The notes below the pieces were generated by a model that saw only the letters and a list, made by a program, of their open reading frames with translations, did not search any database and was not told the origin of the DNA. Positions 44,874-53,675 of a DNA stretch of 64,000 bases are shown here, one piece after another. Position 1 is the stretch's first letter, and each line of letters opens with the position of its first letter. The DNA is taken from the NCBI GenBank assembly GCA_963706835.1, contig CAVPOB010000016.1, positions 124,001 through 188,000 of the forward strand, read 5' to 3'. The DNA comes from CAVXYG01 sp963706835. Lineage in GTDB: Bacteria; Actinomycetota; Actinomycetes; S36-B12; GCA-2699445. The position numbers and the translations under genes are program-made.

Positions 44874-45236
44874 CCGACGCCGTGCGAGACGCGAGACGCT
44901 GTCCGAGGACGGCATTCCCGATCAGCGGCCCGGCCGCGGCTGACGTCCTGGAGCGGCTGCGCGACGTGGTTGACCCGGAGCTGGGCATCAACGTGGTCGA
45001 CCTCGGCCTGGTCTACGGGGTCCACATCGACGACGCCAACACGGCCGTGCTGGACATGACGCTGACATCGGCGGCCTGCCCGCTGACCGACGTCATCGAG
45101 GATCAGACCCGGGCCGCGCTGGACGGCGGCGGTGGCCGACTTCGCCATCAACTGGGTCTGGATGCCGCCGTGGGGCCCGGACAAGATCACCGACGACGGC
45201 CGCGAGATGCTGCGGGCGCTGGGCTTCAACGTCTGA
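44870..45236 (+). CDS. sufT: SufT/PaaD-like MIP18 (DUF59) protein (frameshifted)
   Basis: A small Fe-S maturation factor ending the suf operon. The central region is intact: ADVLERLRDVVDPELGINVV, then DLGLVYGVHIDD and LTSAACPLTDVI. Indels near 44891, 44930 and 45126 disturb the N terminus and the end. With the last corrected the tail reads FAINWVWMPPWGPDKI and ALGFNV, as in the family, stopping at 45236. ATG 44870 overlaps the sufU stop. Confidence 0.82.
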
Positions 45237-45330
45237 ATCCCGCTGCAGCGCCGCGGCCCGGGTCGGCCCGAGCAGCGTGCGCGGCGGCACGTTTTCCGAT
45301 CGGTCGCCACCGCCAGGCATCCTGGAGCAC

Positions 45331-46932
45331 GTGCTGACAGCCCAGGGCGTGGAACTGCGGGTCGGAGCCCGGCTGCTGCTGCAGCCGACGAGCTTCCGGG
45401 TCGGGCCCGGCGACCGAGTCGGTCTCGTCGGTCGCAACGGCGCCGGCAAGACCACGCTGACCCGGGTGCTGGCCGGCGAGGGCCAGGCGGCCGCGGGCAC
45501 GGTGACGCGCAGCGGCGAGGTCGGCTACCTGCCGCAGGACCCGCGCACCGGCGACCTCGACATGCTGGCGCGCGACCGGATCCTCAGCGCTCGCGATCTG
45601 GTGGAGATCGACCGCCGCCTGCGCGTGGCGGCCGAGCGGATGGCCTCCGCGGATGCCGCCACCCGGGACAAGGCGATGCGCCGCTACCAGAACGCCGAGA
45701 CCGAGTTCCTTGCCCGCGACGGCTACGCGGCCACTCGCAGGCCGCCACGCATCGCCGCCAGCCTCGGCCTGCCGGAGCGGGTACTGCAGCAGCCGCTGGG
45801 CACGCTGTCCGGCGGTCAGCGGCGCCGGGTGGAGCTGGCCCGGATCCTGTTCTCCGCAGGCCACGACGCTGCTGCTGGACGAGCCGACCAACCACCTCGA
45901 CGCCGACTCCATCATCTGGCTGCGCGACTACCTGAAGGCCTACAGCGGCGGCCTGATCGTCATCAGCCACGACGCTGCGCTGCTGGAACAGGTCGTGAAC
46001 CGGGTCTTCCACCTCGACGCCAACCGGGCCGAGCTCGACGCCTACAACCTGGGCTGGCAGCGCCTACCTGCAGCAGCGCGAGACCGACGAGCGCCGCCGT
46101 CACCGGGAACGGGCCAACGCGGCGAAGCAGGCCGAGGCGCTGCGCGACCAGGCCGAGCGGATGCGGGCGAAGGCGACCAAGGCCAAGGCAGCGCAGTCGA
46201 TGTTCAAGCGCGCCGACCGGCTGATGGCGGGACTAGAGGCGGAGCGCGCCGCCGACCGGGTCGCCAAGATCCGATTCCCGCAGCCGGCCCCGTGCGGCAA
46301 GACGCCGCTGACCGCGCAGGGCCTGTCGAAGTCGTACGGATCGCTGGAGGTGTTCACCGACGTCGACCTGGCCATCGACAAGGGTTCCCAGGTGGTCGTC
46401 CTGGGGCTGAACGGCGCTGGGAAGACGACGCTGCTGCGGCTGCTGGCCAAGGTGGAGGACGCCGACACCGGAGCCGTTCAGCCCGGTCACGGCCTTCGTC
46501 TGGGCTACTACGCCCAGGAGCACGAGACGCTCGACACCGCCCGCACCGTGCTGGCCAACCTGCAGTCGGCCGCCCCGGATCTGCCGGAGGTCGACGTGCG
46601 CAAGATCCTCGGATCCTTCCTGTTCACCGGTGACGACGTCGACAAGCCCGCGGGCGTGCTGTCCGGCGGGGAGAAGACCCGGCTGGCCCTGGCCACGCTG
46701 GTGGTCTCCGGCGCCAACGTGCTGCTGCTGGACGAGCCGACGAACAACCTCGATCCCGGCCTCGCGGGAGGAGATCCTGGCGGCGCTGCGGCGCTACGCG
46801 GGCGCCGTCGTGCTGGTGACCCACGACGAAGGTGCGGTGGCGGCGCTGGAACCGGAGCGGGTGCTCATCCTCCCGGACGGCGTGGAGGACCTGTGGAGCG
46901 CCGACTACGCAGACCTCGTCGCTCTGGCCTGA
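45331..46932 (+). CDS. ABC-F family ATP-binding protein (several frameshifts)
   Basis: A soluble twin-ATPase of about 530 aa that acts on ribosomes (EttA/Uup/antibiotic-protection type). Domain 1: VGLVGRNGAGKTTLTRVL, GTLSGGQRRRVELARI and LLLDEPTNHLDADS. A linker rich in Arg/Lys/Gln (ERMRAKATKAKAAQSMFKRA) follows. Domain 2: VVLGLNGAGKTTLLRLLAK, GVLSGGEKTRLALATLV and LLLDEPTNNLDP. The frame breaks near 45740, 45856, 46062 and 46758, each repairable by one base. GTG 45331 is the likely start. Role at the ribosome is from the family; the resistance phenotype is unknown. Confidence 0.87.
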
Positions 46933-47080
46933 AATCTCCTGCCGGAGCACGGGGTCGCGAACTGCGGCGGTGGGACCGACTGTGTCGATCCAACGGGCCT
47001 CACCGCGCATCCGGCCGGTAGCAGCAGCACGATGGACTTCGTTCCCGATCCTCGGATCGGCAAGGCGCGGAGGTGTAGTC

Positions 47081-47284
47081 GTGGAGATCGCGAAGGGGCA
47101 GCGGATCACCGGGGAGGCCCGGGCTCAGCTCAGCGATGAACTGCGGGAGAAGTACGTCGCGGGGGCGAGCATCCGCGATCTGGCGAATGAGACCGGCCGT
47201 TCCTACGGCTTCGTCCACCGCCTGCTCGTCGACGCCGGGGTCGAATTGCGGGGACGCGGGGGAGCGACCGTACGCAAGCACTAG
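47081..47284 (+). CDS. Small helix-turn-helix protein
   Basis: A 67-residue protein almost entirely made of one HTH: EIAKGQRITGEARAQL, then GASIRDLANETGRSYGFVHR, then GVELRGRGGATVRKH. Near-identical short proteins follow the ABC-F gene in many actinobacteria. CGGAGG seven bases upstream supports GTG 47081. Probably a DNA-binding regulator; target unknown. Confidence 0.83.
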   Translation: MEIAKGQRITGEARAQLSDELREKYVAGASIRDLANETGRSYGFVHRLLVDAGVELRGRGGATVRKH

Positions 47285-47336
47285 CAGCACCGATCCGCCG
47301 CAGGGCGCGGCTCACCGGTGCAGTAGCGTCGATGAT

Positions 47337-48140
47337 ATGAGCGGATTGCCTTTCGACGAGTCGCTGTTGGCGGCTGGCAGCGTCCGGGTCGAGCGCGACG
47401 GGGCTGTGCTATCGGTCACCCTCCACGACCCGGATCGCCGCAACGCCCAGACCCCCGCTACTTGGCAGGCGCTGGCCCACATCGGTGACGCGCTGCCCCG
47501 CGACATCGCCGTTGTTGTGGTCGGCGGTGCCGGGTCGTCGTTCTCCGCCGGCATGGACCGCAGGATGTTCACCCCGCAGGGCATCCCGGGGCACCCGTCG
47601 CTGGGCGACATCGCAGCAGCCGATGATGCTGGCGGCGCCGCGATCATCGCCGAGTTCCAGCGCGCCTTCGGCTGGTGGCGCGACGTGCCGGCCATCACCG
47701 TCAGCGCCGTGCAGGGCTACGCGGTGGGTGCCGGCTTCCAACTCGCCCTGGCGACGGATCTCATGCTGGTCGCCGACGACGTGCAGTTGGTGATGAAGGA
47801 GTCAGCGTTCGGGCTCGTCCCCGATCTGGGCGGTACGCACCCGCTCGCCGCGGCCGTGGGGTACCGGCGGGCCCTGGAAATCTGCCTGACGCAACGTCCG
47901 GTCGGTGCTGCGGAGGCGGTGGCCAGCGGGCTGGCGGTGCGGTCGGCGCCGGCAGCGGATCTCGCGTCGGCCGCGCACGGGTTCGCCGAATCGATCGCCG
48001 CCCTGGCGCCGGGCACCGCGGCGGCCACCAAGGAAGTCCTGTCCGGCCACCACCTGCGCACGCACCAGGAGCAGCGAGCGGTGGAGCGGGAGGCGCAGAT
48101 GGGACGGATCAGGGCGCTGATGGGCGCACTGCCCGGCTGA
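47337..48140 (+). CDS. Enoyl-CoA hydratase/isomerase family protein
   Basis: A 267-residue crotonase-fold protein. Oxyanion loops: SFSAGMDRRMF and VQGYAVGAGFQLALATDLM; then KESAFGLVPDLGGTHPLA, where glutamate-type catalytic positions of true hydratases are only partly kept. The exact reaction (hydratase, isomerase or hydrolase) is not assignable. TAGCGT seven bases before ATG 47337 suggests a leaderless start, 52 bases after the HTH gene. Confidence 0.87.
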   Translation: MSGLPFDESLLAAGSVRVERDGAVLSVTLHDPDRRNAQTPATWQALAHIGDALPRDIAVVVVGGAGSSFSAGMDRRMFTPQGIPGHPSLGDIAAADDAGGAAIIAEFQRAFGWWRDVPAITVSAVQGYAVGAGFQLALATDLMLVADDVQLVMKESAFGLVPDLGGTHPLAAAVGYRRALEICLTQRPVGAAEAVASGLAVRSAPAADLASAAHGFAESIAALAPGTAAATKEVLSGHHLRTHQEQRAVEREAQMGRIRALMGALPG

Positions 48141-48240
48141 GGCGCGTTCGCTGCCGGCGGACGCCTGGCCGCTCCTGGAATCTCTGATCGCTGCGCAGCG
48201 TTGCGCTGTCGGTGACGCTGGTATCCGAGTCGGAGGACCC

Positions 48241-50145
48241 ATGACGATGCACGGCATGCCCCCGGGGCCGTATGCGAGCCTGCGCTCGTTCTCCCGGGAT
48301 TCTTCGATCGCCAAGCGGCGCGTGTCCCGCGAGACCGTGCGCAGGATTCTGGGGTATGCGCGCCCCTGGCGTCGGGAGGTCGTCGTCTTCCTGGTGCTGC
48401 TGGTTTTCACCTCGCTGCTCACCGTCGCCCAACCCTTGCTGTTCAAGCGCATCGTCGATGACGGGATCGCCGTCGGCGACACCGGTGTGGTGACCAGTTC
48501 CGCGCTGGCGGTCGCAGGCTTGGCAGTGCTGCTGGCTGTGATCGGCCTGGTGTCGCGGTTCCTGTCGGCGAGGATCGGCGAGGGCTTGATCTTCCGACTG
48601 CGGACCGAGGTCTACGACCACGTCCAGGAGCAGCCGATCGCGTTCTTCACGCGCGCCCAGACCGGTGCCCTGGTCTCCCGGCTCAACAGCGACGTGATCG
48701 GTGCCCAGCAGGCGTTCACCTCGACGCTGTCCGGGGTGGTGGGCAATCTCATCTCCGTCGTCGTGGTGCTGGCGACCATGTTCCTGCTGTCTCCCACCAT
48801 CACCGCGCTGGCGCTGGTCCTGGTGCCGATCTTCCTCCTACCCGCCCGTTGGATGGGCCGCCGGCTGCAGGGGCTGACCCGGGAGCAGATGGTGCTCAAC
48901 GCCGAGTTGGGCAATCAGATGACCGAGCGCTTCGGGGTTGCCGGGGCGCTGCTGGTGAAGCTGTTCGGCCGCCCGCCGGAGGAACACGCCGACTTCTCGC
49001 AGAAGGCGGGCCGAGTGCGCGACATCGGCATCCGGATCGCGATGGCCAACCGCTACTTCCTGACCGCCCTCACGCTGGTCGCTGCGCTGGCCACCGCTAT
49101 CACCTACGGCGTGGGCGGCAACTTGGTGATCTCGGGAGCGCTGTCACTGGGAACGCTGCTGGCGCTGGTCGGTCTGCTGGCCCAGCTCTACGGCCCGCTG
49201 ACCGCGCTGTCCAACGTACGCGTGGACGTCATGACCGCGCTGGTGAGTTTCGAGCGGGTCTTCGAGGTGCTGGATCTGCCCCCGCTCATCACCGACCGGC
49301 CCGATGCGGTCGCACTTCCCAAGGGCCCGGCGACGGTGGAGTTCCAGGATGTGCACTTCACCTATCCGACAGCGGATCAGGTCTCGTTGGCCAGCCTGGA
49401 ATCCTTGGCGCGCAGTGATGTGCAGTCCGGGGGCGCACCGATCCTGCAAGGCGTGTCCTTCGAAGTCCAGCCGGGACGGATGACCGCTCTGGTCGGTCCC
49501 TCGGGGGCGGGCAAGACCACCATCACCTCGCTGGTCAGCAGGCTCTACGACGTCACCGAAGGGACGGTTCGCGTGGGCGGCCACGACGTCCGGGAGGTGA
49601 CGCAGGCATCCCTGCACGATGCGGTCGGGGTGGTCAGCCAGGATCCCCACATGTTCCACGACACCATCCGGGCCAACCTCGCCTACGCCGATCCGGGCGC
49701 GGGGGAGCAGCAGATGCTCACCGCCCTGGCCGACGCCCAGATCCTGCACCTGGTGCAGACACTGCCGGCCGGGTTGGACACCGTCGTGGGCGAGCGCGGA
49801 TACCGCCTGTCCGGTGGCGAGAAGCAGCGCCTGGCACTGGCACGCCTGCTGCTGAAGAGCCCGGACGTGGTGGTGCTGGACGAGGCGACGGCACACCTGG
49901 ACTCCGAGAGCGAGGCCGCGGTACAGCGCGCCCTGGCGACCGCGCTGCAAGGCCGAACGTCGCTGGTGATCGCCCACCGGCTGTCCACGATCCGCGCCGC
50001 CGACGAGATCCTGGTCATCGACGGCGGCCGCGTCGCGGAACGCGGCACCCACGACGAGTTGCTGGCCGCAGGCGGGATGTACGCCGATCTGTATGCGACC
50101 CAGTTCTCCCAGCATCCAGCCAGCGAGACGGAGCCTGTCGGCTGA
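48241..50145 (+). CDS. ABC transporter, fused permease and ATPase
   Basis: A 634-residue half-transporter of the exporter class. Six helices (about 45-350), then Walker A VGPSGAGKTTITSLVSRL, signature YRLSGGEKQRLALARLLL, Walker B VVVLDEATAHLDSESE and H-loop VIAHRLSTIRAADEIL. It probably forms a homodimer and exports a lipid or drug. An atypical insert (about 380-400) lies before Walker A. GGAGG upstream of ATG 48241. Followed by repeat-rich DNA. Confidence 0.93.
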   Translation: MTMHGMPPGPYASLRSFSRDSSIAKRRVSRETVRRILGYARPWRREVVVFLVLLVFTSLLTVAQPLLFKRIVDDGIAVGDTGVVTSSALAVAGLAVLLAVIGLVSRFLSARIGEGLIFRLRTEVYDHVQEQPIAFFTRAQTGALVSRLNSDVIGAQQAFTSTLSGVVGNLISVVVVLATMFLLSPTITALALVLVPIFLLPARWMGRRLQGLTREQMVLNAELGNQMTERFGVAGALLVKLFGRPPEEHADFSQKAGRVRDIGIRIAMANRYFLTALTLVAALATAITYGVGGNLVISGALSLGTLLALVGLLAQLYGPLTALSNVRVDVMTALVSFERVFEVLDLPPLITDRPDAVALPKGPATVEFQDVHFTYPTADQVSLASLESLARSDVQSGGAPILQGVSFEVQPGRMTALVGPSGAGKTTITSLVSRLYDVTEGTVRVGGHDVREVTQASLHDAVGVVSQDPHMFHDTIRANLAYADPGAGEQQMLTALADAQILHLVQTLPAGLDTVVGERGYRLSGGEKQRLALARLLLKSPDVVVLDEATAHLDSESEAAVQRALATALQGRTSLVIAHRLSTIRAADEILVIDGGRVAERGTHDELLAAGGMYADLYATQFSQHPASETEPVG

Positions 50146-50268
50146 GCGCTTGCGGTGCGGTAGGCGCGCGTGCGTCTGACCCGAGACCGGTCGGAAGACA
50201 TCCATCGCGGTGCCGGGGTCTGCGGGGTCGGCTGGGCGAAGGGCTGCCAGGCAGCGCCAGTAGCTCGG

Positions 50269-50343
50269 GTTGGCGGGCGTTGGCGGGCGTTGGCGGTGGG
50301 GTTGCGCCGGCGTTGGCGGTGGGGTTGCGCCGGCGTTGGCGGG
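50269..50343. repeat. GTTGGCGG direct repeats left of element D
   Basis: GTTGGCGG begins at 50269, 50279, 50289, 50312 and 50334. The middle copies belong to a 23-base unit (starting GTTGGCGGTGGGGTTGC) present twice in tandem. The motif and its place left of a palindromic element mirror 788-861. No coding signal. Confidence 0.65.
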
Positions 50344-50369
50344 CGTTGCGCCGTGTTGCTGAGGGAAGG

Positions 50370-50598
50370 TCTGCACCCGGAATGGGGGTTTGCACCCGCG
50401 GCGGGGGCTGGCGGGCCTCCCGGTTGGGCAGGTGTGCACCCGGAATGGGGGTTTGCACCCGGGGCGGGGGCTGTCGGCCGGGAATTCGGCGTTCTGGCCC
50501 CCGCCCCGGGTGCAAACCCCCATCGTGGGTGCAGAGTTCGCCGGGAATTCGGCGTTCTGGCCCCCATTTCGGGTGCAGACCCCCATTCCGGGTGCAGC
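50370..50598. repeat. Eight-core palindromic intergenic element D (best copy)
   Basis: All eight cores are perfect: TGCACCC at 50372, 50391, 50435 and 50454; GGGTGCA at 50508, 50527, 50571 and 50590. The centre contains GGGAATTCGGC, close to symmetric. Extra inverted cores continue to the right (50645, 50693, 50712 and 50780), giving a tail to about 50786. The element fills the 50146-50842 gap between the convergent ABC transporter and SURF1 genes. Each GGGTGCA is followed by ACCC, so in RNA GGGT-GCAA-ACCC can form a small hairpin with a GNRA-type loop. Confidence 0.88.
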
Positions 50599-50842
50599 GT
50601 TGGCCCGGCGAGTCGGGCCCCGGCTGGTCGGTGGCCCCCATTCCGGGTGCAGCGTTGGCCGGCAGCGGCCCTGGCCGCGGCAGCCCCCGTTCGGGTGCAG
50701 ACCCCCGTTCCGGGTGCAGCGTTGGCCCGGCAGCGGGCCCTGCAGACCACCCGGCTAGCGGGGTGCCTGCCCCCGCCCCGGGTGCAGGCACCGCCCGGCA
50801 GCAGGTGCTCGCCGCATGGTCCGCGCAGACGAGGTACGGCCG

Positions 50843-51622
50843 CTACGGCCCGGTCGAGGCGACGAGCGGACCATCGCCGGAGGTTTCAGCGTTCTCCCTG
50901 GCTTCGCGGCGCAGGAAGTACCACCACCCACCGATGGTGATGGCGGCGAACAGCAGCCATTGCCCGGCGTAGGAGTAGTTCTGGGCGCTATCGGCGGGCG
51001 GTAGGGGCAGCGCGGTGAGGCTCCCCGGATCGGCGGGGTCCAGCGCGGTTGCCTCGAGGTACGGCACGAGGACCGGGCCGTCGAGGCCCGCAGCCGTCGA
51101 CAGCGCTGCGGTGTCGAGGTTGGTCGCCTGTCCCGGCGGCAGATCCGTTGGGATCGTTGCCGGTCCGGACTCCGACATGCGAAGGCGCCCGGTCACCAGG
51201 ACCGGCCCGCTCGACCACGAAGGCATGTCGACCGTCGCGGTAGCGGGACCCGGCGCGGGCAGCCAGCCCCGATTCACCCAGATCCATGAGCCTGCTGCGG
51301 TCTGCAGCGGACACGCCGCCCACAAGCCATTGGTCGAGGAGAGCGGTCGATTGCGGATCAGGTACCCGCGGTCGCAGGCCAATACCCCGTTGACCGTCAC
51401 CGGCCGCCACTCGTCTTGCGGCGCGAGGGGGGTGCCCGCCGCGACGACCTCGGTCAACGGCACCGGGTCGGCGCCTGCGCCGGCCGCGACGGCTGCTGAC
51501 TTGGCCTCCTCCTCCTGCGCCCGCAGCCACTGCCAGTTGCTGAGCACGCCGAAGGCCGCGATCGCCAGGATCCCGGCAAGCGTGAACGACAGCCACCGTC
51601 TCGTCTGCAGCAGGCCCCACAC
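50843..51622 (-). CDS. SURF1 family cytochrome oxidase assembly protein
   Basis: A 259-residue protein with an N-terminal helix (LAGILAIAAFGVLSNWQWLR) and a C-terminal helix (QWLLFAAITIGGWWYFLRR) flanking a periplasmic domain with WRPVTVNG, RGYLIRNRPL and SWIWVNRGWLP. This is the two-TM SURF1 layout needed for haem-copper oxidase biogenesis. GTG start at 51622. Monocistronic here. Confidence 0.9.
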   Translation of the reverse strand: MWGLLQTRRWLSFTLAGILAIAAFGVLSNWQWLRAQEEEAKSAAVAAGAGADPVPLTEVVAAGTPLAPQDEWRPVTVNGVLACDRGYLIRNRPLSSTNGLWAACPLQTAAGSWIWVNRGWLPAPGPATATVDMPSWSSGPVLVTGRLRMSESGPATIPTDLPPGQATNLDTAALSTAAGLDGPVLVPYLEATALDPADPGSLTALPLPPADSAQNYSYAGQWLLFAAITIGGWWYFLRREARENAETSGDGPLVASTGP

Positions 51623-51728
51623 ACCCCTATCGTGACAAACATCGACTCATCCAGCGCAATCGGTGGCGTGGCGGTGGGCCAGGCAATACCGTTCCAGTGA
51701 GAGTTGGGCCCCTAGTCAAGGAGCGGTC

Positions 51729-51854
51729 ATGGCCGACGAGCAGCAGTCACTGGGCATCATTTCCCTTATCGTGATCATCTTCATGGCACTGCTCGTGCTT
51801 GGCGTGATGCTCGGCACGTTCTTCCCCGACTCCTTCTTCAACAACCCGATCTGA
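51729..51854 (+). CDS. Very small single-pass membrane protein
   Basis: A 41-residue protein: a short polar N terminus (ADEQQSLG), one helix (IISLIVIIFMALLVLGVMLG) and a polar tail FFPDSFFNNPI. AGGAG lies seven to eleven bases before ATG 51729. Divergent from SURF1, which could suggest a role in respiratory-complex assembly, but that is only context. Confidence 0.6.
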   Translation: MADEQQSLGIISLIVIIFMALLVLGVMLGTFFPDSFFNNPI

Positions 51855-51897
51855 TAGCGCGGCCATCTGATTCTCAGCCGAGTTGCGTCTGCCCGAC

Positions 51898-52245
51898 TCA
51901 ATCGCGGTCTGCTTGCCCTCCGCGGATGACGCGGGTGGCCGTTGCCGAGAGTTCGGTTGTGCTGGCAGGTGCGACGGGCTCGTTGGCGAATCGATCGTTT
52001 TCACGTCCCGCGTTCGCGGCGATCACGGCCAGATAGGGCAGGACAACTGCTCCGGCGACCAATGCCCACTGCAGCCATCCGCTGGCAAGTACCGCTGCGA
52101 TGAAGCAGACAGTCCTGATGGTCATGGAGATCAGGTAGCGTCTCGCGCGCCGGCTCTGCCCCTCGGTGAGCGACTCCTGGGCAGACGTCACCCGGTGGAC
52201 CGTTGGTGGCGGACTACTCGCGCGACGCCTGCTCTGCAATGCCAT
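51898..52245 (-). CDS. DUF3099 family membrane protein
   Basis: A 115-residue protein with the DUF3099 signature: SLTEGQSRRARRYLISMTIR, followed by two helices (TVCFIAAVLASGWL and ALVAGAVVLPYLAVIAANAG). AAGGAGG five bases before ATG 52245 fixes the start; the longer open frame is an antisense shadow of pmbA. Function unknown. Confidence 0.82.
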   Translation of the reverse strand: MALQSRRRASSPPPTVHRVTSAQESLTEGQSRRARRYLISMTIRTVCFIAAVLASGWLQWALVAGAVVLPYLAVIAANAGRENDRFANEPVAPASTTELSATATRVIRGGQADRD

Positions 52246-52295
52246 CGCCCTCCTTGGATCGCCTCCAGTATGAACCCGGCGCCGCGGCCCAGCAC

Positions 52296-53675
52296 CTACA
52301 CGGCGTCGCTCGCTGAGGAGAAGTTGAAGCCGGACACGGCCAAGGCCGGCATCACCGTGCGAGGGAAGTAGTCGGCCACCTCGCGGCCCAGTGCCGGCAC
52401 CGCCGCAGAGGCGTCGCTGATCCGGGCCAGCAGGCTGACCGGAGATTCGTTGAACCGATAGTTGCCGGCCCGTCCTACGACCTCTCCGGATCGCACGAGG
52501 TAGACGCCGTCGCGGGTGAGGCCGGTGATGAGGTGGGTCTGCGGATCGACCATGCGGTTGTACCAGGTGCACGTGACGAGCAGGCCGTCCTCGGTGCGGG
52601 TGATGAGATCATCCAGACTGCCGCTGCCCGCGCCATCGAGGGCCAGGTTGTCCGGCGCCATCTGCGCCGGAAGTCCGCTGCGGTCGGCCAGCGCCCGTGG
52701 CGTGACCAAGCCGGCGAGCCGACCGTCACGGACCCAATCGGTGGGGCCGATCGGCAGCCCGTTGTCGAAGACGCTGGTGGCATCGTCGGACATCGCTGCC
52801 ACGACGAAGGGCGCACTGGGGGCCTGGGGCAGCGCGGGTGAGCTGTACAAGCGCACGGGCCGTTGGCTGAGCTGCTCACCGAGGGCCGTGGATCCGCCGG
52901 CCCGGCTGAACGCGCTGCGACCCTCTAACGCAGCCCGGGCATCGGATCCCCACATCAGGTCCACCATGAGGTCCGCGACAGCCGATGGACTCAGCAGGGC
53001 CGTGCGGCGGCCCGGCGGCACAGGGAACGAGCGGGCCTGCCAGGCCAGCTCGGTACGGGCGCGCCGCGCCAGTCCCGCCACGTCCGCATCCCCGAGATCG
53101 GTGCCGGCGAATGACTGCCAGGTGGATCGCGTGCGTTGCTGCGACTGGACCGTCATCTCCAGCCGGGCCGAGGGCTGATCATGCCGCAGGGCGAGCCCGG
53201 CGCTGGTCGCCAACCAGGTACTGGTTCGCGTGAACTCGACGTAGCCGAAGTGCTCGCGACCGGCATCGGCGTCCTCGGCGACCTCGGCGCCCAATGCCGC
53301 GATGGTGGGGGCCAGATCGGTGGCCGCGACGCCCTGCGGCCCGCGCTTCCAGTCCCCGGGCGCGTCACCGGTCCCGCCGGCCAGGTCGGCGGCATCCCAA
53401 GCAGGAGCAGCGCGGCGGGCCGAAGCGAGTGCGGCCGCCGTCACAGCGGCCGGATCCAGCCCCGCGACCGGGCGGGACAGGGCTCCTACTTGGGGGCCGT
53501 CCGGTCCGTCGTGGATCGCGATCACGGTGACCTCGGCGGTGGCGGTATCGCCGTTGGTCGTCAGCTCGTTGCCCGCCCACCGGGTGTTGACCATTGCCGA
53601 GGACGTGACGATGGCGACGGTCCGTGAGGCGCGGCTGGCGTCCAGCACTGCTTCAGCGACGTCGTGGCAGCGCAT
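52296..53675 (-). CDS. pmbA: TldD/PmbA family protease subunit (TldE-like)
   Basis: A 459-residue subunit lacking the zinc HExxxH motif, as PmbA/TldE does. Visible: SARLEMTVQSQQRTRST, RRTALLSPSAVADLMVDLMW, GLVTPRALADRSG and RDGVYLVRSGEVVGRAGNYR. With TldD it forms a heterodimeric metalloprotease that degrades unfolded or modified peptides. ATG 53675 overlaps the tldD stop (TGATG). Confidence 0.88.
   Translation of the reverse strand: MRCHDVAEAVLDASRASRTVAIVTSSAMVNTRWAGNELTTNGDTATAEVTVIAIHDGPDGPQVGALSRPVAGLDPAAVTAAALASARRAAPAWDAADLAGGTGDAPGDWKRGPQGVAATDLAPTIAALGAEVAEDADAGREHFGYVEFTRTSTWLATSAGLALRHDQPSARLEMTVQSQQRTRSTWQSFAGTDLGDADVAGLARRARTELAWQARSFPVPPGRRTALLSPSAVADLMVDLMWGSDARAALEGRSAFSRAGGSTALGEQLSQRPVRLYSSPALPQAPSAPFVVAAMSDDATSVFDNGLPIGPTDWVRDGRLAGLVTPRALADRSGLPAQMAPDNLALDGAGSGSLDDLITRTEDGLLVTCTWYNRMVDPQTHLITGLTRDGVYLVRSGEVVGRAGNYRFNESPVSLLARISDASAAVPALGREVADYFPRTVMPALAVSGFNFSSASDAV

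Noticed and set aside
42570..46770. Programmed ribosomal frameshifting in the suf genes
   Set aside because: Shifts occur at many unrelated sequences without slippery heptamers, up to six in one short gene, and in genes not known to use recoding.
50015..51004. Overlapping open frames in the repeat elements coding repetitive peptides such as RVQTPIPGA and GVCTRGGG
   Set aside because: Similar-length frames exist on both strands and in several phases, the 19-base core spacing breaks frame, and there are no ribosome sites. The same holds for the frames at 0.9, 11.3, 38.4 and 60.5 kb.
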